Shown piece by piece: positions 16,909 through 25,434 of a DNA stretch of 64,000 bases (position 1 is its first letter; each line of letters begins with the position of its first letter). This DNA is from Sporosarcina sp. (lineage in GTDB: Bacteria; Bacillota; Bacilli; Bacillales_A; Planococcaceae). The stretch is taken from positions 1 through 64,000 of the forward strand of contig NZ_JARICI010000027.1 of the NCBI RefSeq assembly GCF_029257255.1, in the 5' to 3' direction. The position numbers and the translations under genes are program-made. A model generated the notes under the pieces. It did not search any database, was not told the origin of the DNA, and worked only from the letters and a program-made list of their open reading frames with translations.

Positions 16909-17150
16909 TGGCGGAAGAAAAAGAAATGCAATTCGAACAAGCTATGCAACAATTGGAAGAAATCGTGCAAAAGCTCGAAGCGGGAGAGGCGCCTTTGGAG
17001 GATACAATTACTCTGTATCAACAGGGAATGGAACTCTCTGCATACTGCCAAAAGAAATTGCAGAATGCAGAAAAGCAATTAATTCGTATGATGGACAAGG
17101 ACGGAAACGAAACGCCATTTGATCCGACAGCAGGTGAGCCGAATGAATGA
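16908..17150 (+). CDS. xseB: Exodeoxyribonuclease VII small subunit
   Basis: An 80-residue helical protein, normal for the family. It carries FEQAMQQLEEIVQKLEAGEA and a following LEDTITLYQQGMEL, the XseB signature. Start ATG 16908 overlaps the xseA stop, with AAGGAGG in the end of xseA. The 3' end overlaps ispA by 8 bases, so xseA, xseB and ispA are translationally coupled. Confidence 0.96.
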   Translation: MAEEKEMQFEQAMQQLEEIVQKLEAGEAPLEDTITLYQQGMELSAYCQKKLQNAEKQLIRMMDKDGNETPFDPTAGEPNE

Positions 17151-18027
17151 AACACTGCAAGCTTTCATGGAGGGAAATATTCCGGAAATTGAAAGAGAAC
17201 TGACCAATCAATTAGCAAAATCTGATATTCCGGCTATTTTGCATGAATCATTAACTTATTCAGTTGAGGCCGGGGGCAAACGGATTCGGCCGTTATTAGT
17301 GTTGGCTGTTTTACAAGATTTGCAGGCAGATTCGGCAGATGCACTTCGCGTGGCTGCTTCTGTTGAGCTAATACATACATATTCTTTAATACATGACGAT
17401 CTTCCCTGCATGGATGATGATGATTTCAGACGAGGAAAACCGACGAATCATAAGAAGTTCGGCGAAGATATTGCCACTTTGGCGGGTGACGCAATGCAGG
17501 CTCTCGCATTCGGTGCGCTGTCTGAACTGAAAGAGACATCAGCTGAAGCGGCGATTGAACTGGTCGGCTTATTGGCGAAGGCATCCGGAGCACAAGGAAT
17601 GGTAAAAGGACAAGTCCTTGATATGAAAGGGGAACAGCAACTGCTGCCTTTGAAAGAGCTGGAAGAGGTCCATATCCACAAAACTGGTGCACTGCTATCC
17701 TTCTGCGTTGATGCGGGGGCTGTACTGGCACAGGCGACAGATGAACAACGGAAGTATTTGTCTGAGTACTCCAGAAATATCGGATTAGCCTTCCAAATTC
17801 AAGATGATATTTTAGATGTGACAGCAACAACTGAAGAGTTGGGCAAACCTGCAAACAGCGATACATCAAGCGAAAAGTCCACCTATCCTTCCTTACTTGG
17901 ACTGGACGGAGCACGAAAGCAACTAAAAGATCGCCATGAGCAAGCAATTGACGCGTTGCGTAAAATAAATTTGGAACAGTCGATTTTGCATCTTCTGGCA
18001 GACTTTATTATTGAACGAAAAAAGTGA
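17143..18027 (+). CDS. ispA: Farnesyl diphosphate synthase (geranyltranstransferase)
   Basis: A 294-residue trans-prenyltransferase that condenses IPP with DMAPP and geranyl diphosphate to make farnesyl diphosphate. First aspartate-rich motif DDLPCMDDD, second FQIQDDILD, the GGKRIRPLL substrate loop and THKKFG-like NHKKFGED are all present. ATG 17143 (MNETLQAF) is chosen because AGGTGA sits just before it. ATG-like starts further upstream fall inside xseB. It supplies C15 units for the polyprenyl pathway and is followed by dxs, as in Bacillus. The frameshifted squalene-synthase-like gene at 53.4 kb would use its product. Confidence 0.95.
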   Translation: MNETLQAFMEGNIPEIERELTNQLAKSDIPAILHESLTYSVEAGGKRIRPLLVLAVLQDLQADSADALRVAASVELIHTYSLIHDDLPCMDDDDFRRGKPTNHKKFGEDIATLAGDAMQALAFGALSELKETSAEAAIELVGLLAKASGAQGMVKGQVLDMKGEQQLLPLKELEEVHIHKTGALLSFCVDAGAVLAQATDEQRKYLSEYSRNIGLAFQIQDDILDVTATTEELGKPANSDTSSEKSTYPSLLGLDGARKQLKDRHEQAIDALRKINLEQSILHLLADFIIERKK

Positions 18028-18043
18028 ATGCAGACCGTTATAT

Positions 18044-18071
18044 TTGTGTCAGCCGATGTTACTGTTATAAT
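18044..18071 (+). promoter_or_regulatory. Extended -10 promoter for dxs
   Basis: TTGTGT (18044-18049), 16-base spacer, TGT-TATAAT (18063-18071). The extended TG motif and perfect -10 make a strong sigma-A candidate. Transcription would begin near 18078 and produce a leader of about 140 bases. Confidence 0.7.
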
Positions 18072-18083
18072 GTAGAAAACAAA

Positions 18084-18180
18084 CATTACACGCAGAGTCG
18101 GAACGGTAAAAACGCGGTATTCTCATCTGGATATTGCGCTAAGCAGTTGGTAGACGGCTTAGTGTAATTGTCTGCGCATT
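18084..18180 (+). ncRNA. Structured 5' leader of dxs (unassigned)
   Basis: CGCAGA (18091-18096) pairs with TCTGCG (18171-18176), closing an approximately 85-base element. Inside, CTAAGC (18139-18144) pairs with GCTTAG (18157-18162). The element lies between a strong promoter and the dxs ribosome-binding site and has no ORF. A segment ATCTGGATATTGCGC recalls part of the TPP riboswitch, but the CTGAGA half is missing. It may be an unclassified cis-regulatory RNA. Confidence 0.4.
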
Positions 18181-18220
18181 ACAGAATGAATTACTTACTT
18201 GATGAAGGTGTGTGATCTCG

Positions 18221-20119
18221 ATGGATCTTACAAAGATTACTAATCCATCTTTTATAAAAGAGCTCAATAAAGAACAATTACTGGAGCTGGCTGAAGATAT
18301 TCGCCATTTCCTAATTGAAAATTTATCGGTGACAGGTGGTCATATCGGCCCTAATCTGGGGGTGGTAGAACTAACAATTGCCCTGCATCGTACTTTCGAC
18401 AGTCCGACTGATAAAATTTTATGGGATGTTGGACATCAATCATATGTCCATAAAATTTTGACAGGACGCGCCGGTGAATTTGAGACTCTTCGCAAATATA
18501 AAGGATTGAGCGGTTTCCCGAAGATGTCGGAAAGCATCCATGATGTATGGGAGACTGGACATAGTTCTACTTCGTTGTCGGCAGCTATGGGAATGGCTGT
18601 TGCGAGGGATATAAAACATGAAAAAAGTTATGTGATTCCTGTAATTGGAGACGGCGCGCTTACAGGCGGTATGGCTCTTGAAGCACTGAATCATATCGGT
18701 CATGAAAAAACAAATCTGACAGTTATCTTAAATGACAATGAAATGTCGATTGCCCCGAACGTAGGCGCTCTCCATTCAATTTTAGGGAAATTACGTACAG
18801 CAGGTAAATACAATAATGTCAAGGACGAGCTGGAATTTATTATGCGAAAGATTCCTGCAGTAGGCGGAAAAGTCGCAGACGCAGCTGAACGTGTAAAAGA
18901 CAGCCTGAAATATTTAGTCGTCAATGGCGTTTTCTTTGAAGAGCTTGGTTTTACGTATCTTGGACCGATCGATGGTCACGATTTCGCTGAATTGGAACGC
19001 TCTCTTCAGTATGCTAAGAAAATGGAGGGTCCTGTACTTCTCCACGTCATCACGAAAAAGGGTAAGGGCTACAGTCCAGCAGAATTGGATAAAATCGGAA
19101 CTTGGCACGGAACAGGCCCTTATAAGATTGAAACAGGCGACTTTGTAAAATCTCCGGTAAAAGGCCCTGCTTGGAGTGCTTTAGTTTCTGAAACAGTCCG
19201 TAAATTAGCAAGGAAAGACCGCAGAATCGTCGCGATCACACCGGCAATGCCAGTCGGCAGTAAGCTTGAATCGTTTGCAGCAGAATTCCCCGACCGCTTT
19301 TTCGACGTGGGGATTGCTGAACAGCATGCTACTACCATGGCAGCAGGTCTTGCAGCCACCGGAATGAAACCATTTTTGGCAATATACTCTACATTCCTTC
19401 AGCGTGCGTATGATCAGATGTTACATGATATCACACGTCAGAAACTGAATGTTTTTATTGGCATAGACCGTGCAGGACTGGTTGGTGCGGACGGTGATAC
19501 CCATCACGGTGTTTTTGACATCGCCTACCTTCGTCATATGCCGAACTTGGTCATCATGATGCCTAAAGATGAAAATGAAGGGCAGCATATGGTGAAGACC
19601 GCTTTAGAATACAATGACGGACCAATATCTATGCGTTTCCCTCGAGGAAATGGCTATGGGGTGCAAATGGACGAAGAGCTCCATACGATTCCAATTGGTA
19701 CGTGGGAAGTGCTGAAAGAAGGTAAGGATGCAACAATCCTCACATTCGGTACAACGATTCCTATGGCGTTTGCAGCTGCAGAACAGCTTAAGAAGCAAGG
19801 CAAAGACGTAGCCATCGTCAATGCACGCTTTATTAAACCGTTGGATACAGATTTATTAGATGATCTGTTTGCACAGGGCAATCCTATTATTACTATTGAA
19901 GAAGCGGTACTTGCCGGTGGTTTCGGTAGCGCAGTTCTTGAATATGCAGAACAAGTTTCTCACACTTCTACGATTATTGAACGAATCGGAATTCCTGATG
20001 AATTCATTGAACACGGAAATGTCGACGAACTTTTAGTGGAAATCCACATGACACCTGATCATGTAGCAGAAGTAACATTAGATGCACTGAAACAGGCTGC
20101 AGAAAGAGAAAAGGTATGA
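18221..20119 (+). CDS. dxs: 1-deoxy-D-xylulose-5-phosphate synthase
   Basis: A 632-residue thiamine-diphosphate enzyme that makes DXP from pyruvate and glyceraldehyde 3-phosphate, the first step of the MEP isoprenoid pathway. It has [18 protein letters not shown], the TPP motif [15 protein letters not shown]...NDNEMSI, DGHD, the transketolase middle domain with [15 protein letters not shown] and [15 protein letters not shown], and a C-terminal transketolase domain. ATG 18221 follows GAAGGTG by 10 bases and is preferred over GTG 18212. It overlaps tlyA by 4 bases (ATGA). Confidence 0.97.
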   Translation: MDLTKITNPSFIKELNKEQLLELAEDIRHFLIENLSVTGGHIGPNLGVVELTIALHRTFDSPTDKILWDVGHQSYVHKILTGRAGEFETLRKYKGLSGFPKMSESIHDVWETGHSSTSLSAAMGMAVARDIKHEKSYVIPVIGDGALTGGMALEALNHIGHEKTNLTVILNDNEMSIAPNVGALHSILGKLRTAGKYNNVKDELEFIMRKIPAVGGKVADAAERVKDSLKYLVVNGVFFEELGFTYLGPIDGHDFAELERSLQYAKKMEGPVLLHVITKKGKGYSPAELDKIGTWHGTGPYKIETGDFVKSPVKGPAWSALVSETVRKLARKDRRIVAITPAMPVGSKLESFAAEFPDRFFDVGIAEQHATTMAAGLAATGMKPFLAIYSTFLQRAYDQMLHDITRQKLNVFIGIDRAGLVGADGDTHHGVFDIAYLRHMPNLVIMMPKDENEGQHMVKTALEYNDGPISMRFPRGNGYGVQMDEELHTIPIGTWEVLKEGKDATILTFGTTIPMAFAAAEQLKKQGKDVAIVNARFIKPLDTDLLDDLFAQGNPIITIEEAVLAGGFGSAVLEYAEQVSHTSTIIERIGIPDEFIEHGNVDELLVEIHMTPDHVAEVTLDALKQAAEREKV

Positions 20120-20937
20120 ATCATACAACTAAAAAAGAACGAGTAGATATTTTATTGGTCGAGAGGGGTCTGACAGCTTCACGCGAACAGGCAAAACGTT
20201 CGATCATGGCGGGCCTCGTGTACTCAGATTCCTTGAGAATTGAGAAAGCAGGAGAGAAAGTTGCTATTGACGCTCCGTTGACAGTAAAAGGACCTGCGAT
20301 TAAATACGTCAGCCGCGGAGGTTTAAAGCTGGAGAAGGCGTTAGCGTCTTTTCCTATTTCTGTAGAAGGAAAAATTGTTCTGGATATTGGCGCTTCAACA
20401 GGCGGTTTCACGGATTGCGCTCTGCAAAACGGTGCCGTCCATTGTTATGCACTGGATGTCGGCTATAATCAGCTGGCCTGGAAAATTCGCCAGGATGAAC
20501 GAGTGACCGTTATGGAACGAACGAATTTCCGTCATGCAACAGTTGATCTGTTCACCGAAGGAATGCCTGAAGCAGCGACAATCGATGTGTCCTTTATATC
20601 GCTGTCACTTATTTTACCTGCATTGAAAAAGATTATTGTACCAGGTGGACCAGTTATTGCACTTGTCAAACCGCAATTTGAAGCAGGTAAAGAGAAAGTC
20701 GGTAAGAAGGGAATTGTACGAGAAAAATCTACACATCTTGAAGTACTCGAAAAGATTTCCGCCATGGCAGTATCTGAAGGATTCTCTATGAAAGGTGCAG
20801 ATTATTCTCCTGTAACAGGCGGAGAAGGGAATATCGAATTCCTTTTCTATCTCGAGTCAGAAGATTTGCCAGTCTCTACGTTTACGACTGAAAACTTTAC
20901 GCAATTGGTTGCACAAGCACATAAAGAATTAACATAA
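20116..20937 (+). CDS. yqxC: TlyA-family rRNA 2'-O-methyltransferase (YqxC)
   Basis: A 273-residue protein with an N-terminal S4 RNA-binding domain ([20 protein letters not shown], residues 9-65) and an FtsJ/RrmJ-like methyltransferase domain. The SAM-binding motif is [32 protein letters not shown] and [10 protein letters not shown] follow. In relatives it methylates 16S and 23S rRNA; hemolysin annotations are historical. It starts at ATG 20116 overlapping dxs and ends in a hairpin terminator. Confidence 0.9.
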   Translation: MNHTTKKERVDILLVERGLTASREQAKRSIMAGLVYSDSLRIEKAGEKVAIDAPLTVKGPAIKYVSRGGLKLEKALASFPISVEGKIVLDIGASTGGFTDCALQNGAVHCYALDVGYNQLAWKIRQDERVTVMERTNFRHATVDLFTEGMPEAATIDVSFISLSLILPALKKIIVPGGPVIALVKPQFEAGKEKVGKKGIVREKSTHLEVLEKISAMAVSEGFSMKGADYSPVTGGEGNIEFLFYLESEDLPVSTFTTENFTQLVAQAHKELT

Positions 20938-20961
20938 CGCGCAATGAGTTGCGCGTTTTTT
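20937..20961 (+). terminator. tlyA terminator
   Basis: ACGCGCAA, loop TGAG, TTGCGCGT, then TTTTT. The second arm also supplies the -35 box of the argR promoter. Confidence 0.85.
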
Positions 20962-20977
20962 AGTTGGTCTGTATAAT
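20949..20977 (+). promoter_or_regulatory. argR promoter overlapping the tlyA terminator
   Basis: TTGCGC (20949-20954), exactly 17 bases, TATAAT (20972-20977). The -35 box lies in the descending arm of the upstream terminator. Confidence 0.65.
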
Positions 20978-21016
20978 TTTACGATAGGTACGCAAAGAGA
21001 ATCGGAGTGATTGATA

Positions 21017-21466
21017 TTGAACAAAGGACAGCGCCATATTCGAATCAGAGATATTATTACTAATAATGAAATAGAAACGCAGGATCAATTAGTCGATAGC
21101 TTAAAAAGCGCCGGAGTGGACGTAACACAAGCGACCGTCTCAAGAGATATTAAAGAACTTCACTTGATAAAAGTTCCATCTCCTTCAGGCAACTACAAAT
21201 ATAGTCTGCCTCCCATTCATCGGTATAACACAGAGGAAAAGCTGAAGAGAATGTTGGAGGATGCGTTCGTCGGCATAGACAGTGCAAGTCATTTTATTAC
21301 ACTGAAAACGCTTCCTGGCAATGCACAGGCAGTCGGTTCCTTGATCGATAATTTAGACTGGGATGAAATGCTCGGAACTATTTGCGGAGACGACACGTGC
21401 TTAATAATATGCCGAGAAGAATCGAAGACAGAATACGTAAAAGATAAATTATTATCCATGTTATAA
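21017..21466 (+). CDS. argR: Arginine repressor ArgR/AhrC
   Basis: A 149-residue hexameric DNA-binding protein that represses arginine biosynthesis and activates catabolism. N-terminal winged helix with [20 protein letters not shown] and [19 protein letters not shown]-terminal arginine-binding domain with [20 protein letters not shown] and [17 protein letters not shown] 21017 is chosen because AhrC proteins start MNKGQRHI and CGGAGTGA lies 6-9 bases upstream. recN follows after 16 bp, the usual Bacillus order. Confidence 0.96.
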   Translation: MNKGQRHIRIRDIITNNEIETQDQLVDSLKSAGVDVTQATVSRDIKELHLIKVPSPSGNYKYSLPPIHRYNTEEKLKRMLEDAFVGIDSASHFITLKTLPGNAQAVGSLIDNLDWDEMLGTICGDDTCLIICREESKTEYVKDKLLSML

Positions 21467-21482
21467 GTGAGGTGAGGAGTTC

Positions 21483-23180
21483 TTGTTAAGCGAACTTTCA
21501 ATAAAAAACTTTGCCATAATAGAACAGCTTGAAATCACATTTGATGAAGGGTTGACTGTACTGACTGGAGAAACAGGTGCAGGGAAATCTATTATTATAG
21601 ATGCAGTGCAATTACTGGCAGGCGGAAGAGGCTCGCAGGAGTTTATTCGGCATGGGGCGAAAAAAGCGGAACTCCAAGGATTATTTACCGTGGACGATAC
21701 TAAAAATGCGATCGCTGAACGATTAGCTGAATTTGGGATCGAAGCGGAAGAAGGAGCCGTCATTTTACGCAGAGATCTGAATACGAATGGAAAATCTGTC
21801 TGCCGCGTTAATGGTAAACTGGTAACAATTGCGATATTGCGAGAAATTGGTTCATTGCTCATTGATATTCACGGACAGCATGAGAATCAAGAATTGATGA
21901 ATGAACGTCGTCATATTGATCTGCTTGATTTTTATATCGGTGAACCGATTGAACGTGCGATGTCGACCTATACTGAACTTTATGATAAATATAAAAAACT
22001 TCAGCAATTAATTGCCACAAAAACGCAGGACGAGCAGCAGATTGCACAAAAGATAGATCTTTATTCTTTCCAGCTGGAAGAAATCGATGCAGCCAATCTT
22101 ATTGTGGGTGAAGAAGAAGAGTTAGAGTCTGAAAAAGTGAAGCTCCAGCATTTTCACCGGCTGTTTGACAGATTGAATACTTCCTATGAAGCCATTTCGC
22201 TTGAATCACGCGGACTGGATTGGATTGGCAATGCGATGAGTGATCTTGAAGAGGCAGCCTCCATTGATGATGAGCTCCAGCCAATCTCCGAAACAGTGAA
22301 TTCAGCATTTTACTCACTGCAGGATGTTTCGCATGATTTAAAACGCATGATTGACGGTATGGAATTTCAGCCGGAACGGTTACATTTTGTAGAAGAACGT
22401 TTAGCGTTGTTCCTTACGTTGAAACGCAAATACGGCAAATCATTAGAAGATATTTTGCTGTATCGTGACAAAATAGCAGATGCGCTGGATCAATTGGTGA
22501 ACCGTGACGAAAGATTGCATCAAAACCAAGAATTATTGGCACAATACGTTGAAGACTTGGAAATTGAGGCAAATGAATTGTCAATTATCCGTAAGAAATC
22601 AGCTTTACTCCTCGAAAAAGGTATTGAAGAGCAGCTCAAGCAGCTATATATGGAAAAGGCTACATTTAGAGTGCAAGTACAGCGAAAAGAACCAACTCAA
22701 TTTGATGTGAATGGCTTCGACAATGTCGTATTTATGATTTCCACTAATCTGGGAGAACCTTTGAAACCTTTAGTTAGGGTCGCTTCAGGTGGAGAATTAT
22801 CCAGAATGATGTTGGCTTTAAAAACTATTTTTTCTCAGCATCAAGGTGTGACATCTATTATTTTTGACGAAGTGGATACAGGAGTAAGCGGACGTGTAGC
22901 GCAGTCGATTGCTGAAAAAATTGCTATGATTGCCAGTCATTCACAAGTACTCTGTATTTCGCATTTACCTCAAGTGGCAGCCATGGCAGATCATCATTAT
23001 TTGATAAAAAAAGAAATTCATGATGGTCGAACTACTACGGCGATTCATGATGTAATGAAAGAAGAGCGTACAGAAGAATTGTCACGCATGCTCTCAGGAG
23101 CTGAGATTACACCATTGACGCTGCAACACGCAGATGAATTATTATCGCTTGCGAATCAAAGGAAGCAAGCTTTCAGATAA
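21483..23180 (+). CDS. recN: DNA repair protein RecN
   Basis: A 565-residue SMC-like ATPase that gathers DNA ends during double-strand-break repair. It starts MLSELSIKNFAIIEQLEI from TTG 21483 with GGTGAGGAG upstream. The Walker A motif is GETGAGKSIIIDAVQLLAGG, the signature is RVASGGELSRMMLALK, and Walker B is IIFDEVDTGVSGRVAQSIAE. A central coiled coil spans about 150-370. Length is normal. Confidence 0.97.
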   Translation: MLSELSIKNFAIIEQLEITFDEGLTVLTGETGAGKSIIIDAVQLLAGGRGSQEFIRHGAKKAELQGLFTVDDTKNAIAERLAEFGIEAEEGAVILRRDLNTNGKSVCRVNGKLVTIAILREIGSLLIDIHGQHENQELMNERRHIDLLDFYIGEPIERAMSTYTELYDKYKKLQQLIATKTQDEQQIAQKIDLYSFQLEEIDAANLIVGEEEELESEKVKLQHFHRLFDRLNTSYEAISLESRGLDWIGNAMSDLEEAASIDDELQPISETVNSAFYSLQDVSHDLKRMIDGMEFQPERLHFVEERLALFLTLKRKYGKSLEDILLYRDKIADALDQLVNRDERLHQNQELLAQYVEDLEIEANELSIIRKKSALLLEKGIEEQLKQLYMEKATFRVQVQRKEPTQFDVNGFDNVVFMISTNLGEPLKPLVRVASGGELSRMMLALKTIFSQHQGVTSIIFDEVDTGVSGRVAQSIAEKIAMIASHSQVLCISHLPQVAAMADHHYLIKKEIHDGRTTTAIHDVMKEERTEELSRMLSGAEITPLTLQHADELLSLANQRKQAFR

Positions 23181-23299
23181 GAAATAAAAAGTTTAGATGG
23201 ACTGGATTCCAGCGGTATCACGTACTGTTTATTTTACCCTTTCATACTTTCTCAACGAACGGACATACCAAAGATATCTTTCGTTAGAGGAGGTGAATC

Positions 23300-24259
23300 A
23301 TGGGATGGAATAAGTCGTTTAAAACATTTTTTAGTCTTCTATTGCTGCTCTGCCTTTTGCCTGTAAATGCTTTTGCTCAGAGTGAATCCCTCATTCCAAT
23401 GGGACATTCAATTGGTATTCAAATGGATTTGAGTGGAATTTACGTAACAAGCGATGTACTGATTGATAAGGAACAATGGCTGAAAAAAGGGGATATCATT
23501 CAAGAAATGAATGGTACTGAAACTAAGCAGCTTGTTCATTTTGAGCGTTCGCTTCAAAAAAGAGACGGGCCTATGATGACAGTTGGCATTTTGCGGAATG
23601 GAGAAAAGATGACTCTCCAAGCAGATTTGCAGCTCATTAAGCGCGTGTCTCCCTTTTTGAAAGACCGAACGGAAGGTACAGGAACACTGACGTACGTCGA
23701 CCCGGAAACCGGTACGTACGGAGCGCTGGGCCATCAAATTATCGACAGTACTCTGCAAACACCACCTTCATTTGAAAAAGGTGCGATTTATTTGTCGGAA
23801 ATCAATCAAATCAAGAAAAGTTCTCCAGGTTTTCCTGGCTATAAAATTTCCTCTATAGTCGACCCGAATAATTTACTTGGGAACATTCGGACCAATACTA
23901 TATATGGAATTTTTGGCAGCTGGAAGAATGCTTATAGTAAAGTGTTGGCAGAACCACTTGAAATTATGCAGCCATTGGAAGTGAATGTTGGCCCTGCAGA
24001 AATTTTCACCACTGTTGAAGGTTCAACTGTAGAAAAGTTCCACATCCAAATCACCAAGCTAGAAGAAGATCAGTTCCAAATCCTGTTAACTGACGAAAAG
24101 TTATTGAAGAAAACGGGCGGTATCCTACAGGGGATGAGTGGAAGTCCTGTGATCCAGAACGGAAAATTCGTTGGGGCGATTACGCATATGTTTGTTGATG
24201 AACCGGAAAAAGGTGCCGGCTTATTCCTTAAAACAATGCGAATGAACGAAAAGAAATGA
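23300..24259 (+). CDS. spoIVB: SpoIVB serine peptidase, short form
   Basis: A 319-residue forespore-secreted S55 peptidase that in B. subtilis cleaves SpoIVFA to start pro-sigma-K processing. An N-terminal signal/anchor (FFSLLLLLCLLPVNAFAQ), a PDZ-like domain (about 35-110, WLKKGDIIQEMNG) and the peptidase domain follow. His is in TYGALGHQIID, and Ser280 is in GMSGSPVIQNGKFVGAITH. B. subtilis SpoIVB has 426 residues; about 100 are missing, mostly before and around the PDZ part. ATG 23300 has AGAGGAGGTG upstream. It lies directly before spo0A as in Bacillus and ends with a terminator. Confidence 0.9.
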   Translation: MGWNKSFKTFFSLLLLLCLLPVNAFAQSESLIPMGHSIGIQMDLSGIYVTSDVLIDKEQWLKKGDIIQEMNGTETKQLVHFERSLQKRDGPMMTVGILRNGEKMTLQADLQLIKRVSPFLKDRTEGTGTLTYVDPETGTYGALGHQIIDSTLQTPPSFEKGAIYLSEINQIKKSSPGFPGYKISSIVDPNNLLGNIRTNTIYGIFGSWKNAYSKVLAEPLEIMQPLEVNVGPAEIFTTVEGSTVEKFHIQITKLEEDQFQILLTDEKLLKKTGGILQGMSGSPVIQNGKFVGAITHMFVDEPEKGAGLFLKTMRMNEKK

Positions 24260-24260
24260 A

Positions 24261-24297
24261 AAATGGCCTGCGCAAATTATTGCGCAGGCCATTTTTT
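24261..24297 (+). terminator. spoIVB terminator
   Basis: AAATGGCCTGCGCAA (24261-24275), loop ATTA, perfect complement to 24294, followed by T-run. Confidence 0.95.
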
Positions 24298-24334
24298 AGA
24301 TTAAATTGTCAGAAATGAAAATAATACAGAAAAA

Positions 24335-24465
24335 AGTCGAAATTGATAGAAATCGTCGTTCAGAAGTAACATTTTGAATGAATTTCAAAGTTAAAGTAGA
24401 AATTTCCAAAATTTTCACTTACGATATGAAGAGACAAACAGCGTAGACAAAAAAACAATGTCGAC
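24335..24465 (+). promoter_or_regulatory. spo0A upstream region with possible 0A boxes
   Basis: Two near-matches to the Spo0A box TGTCGAA occur: AGTCGAA (24335-24341) and TGTCGAC (24459-24465), the second just before the ribosome-binding site. B. subtilis spo0A is autoregulated through such boxes. No convincing sigma-H promoter was found. Confidence 0.35.
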
Positions 24466-24487
24466 TTTATTTCGGGGGGAATTGGGA

Positions 24488-25282
24488 ATGGAAAAAGTGA
24501 AAATAGCAATTGTAGATGACAATAAAGAATTAGTAAAAATGATGATGGCTTATTTTGAAAAACATTCGGAAATCGAAGTGATTTGGACAGCGAACAATGG
24601 ACAGATCTGTTTGTCAATGCTTGAACAGGAACGGCCGGATATTTTATTACTAGATATTATTATGCCGCATCTTGATGGGATCGGTGTGTTAGAAACTTTG
24701 CATGAGACCAATTCAAAAGGTGATATGGAAATCATGATGCTCACTGCCTTTGGACAGGAAAGTGTAATGTCTCAGGCTGCAGGATTAGGCGCATCGTATT
24801 TCATGTTGAAACCTTTTGAATTAGATCGGTTAATTGGACAGATTTTCAAGGCAGCTGGTAAAGCAAAAACAAATACGTCTTCATACGCTGTACAGCAACC
24901 GTCACAGCCAACAGGTGCCGTGACACAGAAAGTTCTTGATACTGCCATCACGTCGATGATTAAAGAAATTGGTGTACCTGCACATATTAAAGGCTATGCA
25001 TTTTTACGTGAAGCCATTCAAATGGTTTACACAGATGTGGATCTTCTGGGATCTGTCACAAAAATCCTTTATCCGGATATTGCCAAAAAATATAATACAA
25101 CACCATCACGTGTCGAACGAGCAATCCGCCACGCTATTGAAGTAGCATGGAATAGAGGGAATTATGATTTAATCTCTAAAACGTTCGGATATACGGTGCA
25201 CCACTTAAAAAGCAAGCCAACAAACAGTGAATTTATCGCAATGATTGCCGACAAAATTCGCTTGGAACATATGGTAAGCTAA
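24488..25282 (+). CDS. spo0A: Sporulation master regulator Spo0A
   Basis: A 264-residue response regulator that commits the cell to sporulation when phosphorylated by the phosphorelay. The receiver domain (1-125) has VDDNKE acidic residues, phospho-acceptor D56 in [12 protein letters not shown] and the LKPF Lys. The C-terminal DNA-binding domain has [35 protein letters not shown] and [11 protein letters not shown], which are almost invariant in Spo0A. ATG 24488 ([12 protein letters not shown]) is preferred over ATG 24458 because GGGGGGA lies between them and D56 numbering is kept. No truncation. Confidence 0.98.
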   Translation: MEKVKIAIVDDNKELVKMMMAYFEKHSEIEVIWTANNGQICLSMLEQERPDILLLDIIMPHLDGIGVLETLHETNSKGDMEIMMLTAFGQESVMSQAAGLGASYFMLKPFELDRLIGQIFKAAGKAKTNTSSYAVQQPSQPTGAVTQKVLDTAITSMIKEIGVPAHIKGYAFLREAIQMVYTDVDLLGSVTKILYPDIAKKYNTTPSRVERAIRHAIEVAWNRGNYDLISKTFGYTVHHLKSKPTNSEFIAMIADKIRLEHMVS

Positions 25283-25434
25283 AAGTGCCTAGGTGATTAG
25301 TTCGATTGTGGCCATATAATGAAGAAAAAATTCACGCTTGTGAGAAATAATGCTTATTTATCTCCTAATTAAACACAAAGAACTATCCCTTTATGTATGC
25401 AGTATATTATACTTGTATAACATGAGGAGGGATT

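Noticed and set aside
18084..18180. TPP riboswitch upstream of dxs
   Set aside because: ATCTGGATATTGCGC resembles one arm, but the CTGAGA arm and the CAGCGTAGGGA-like closing part are missing, so the known aptamer is not supported.
21302..21315. cre-like sequence TGAAAACGCTTCCT
   Set aside because: It lies inside argR coding sequence and fails the last consensus positions.
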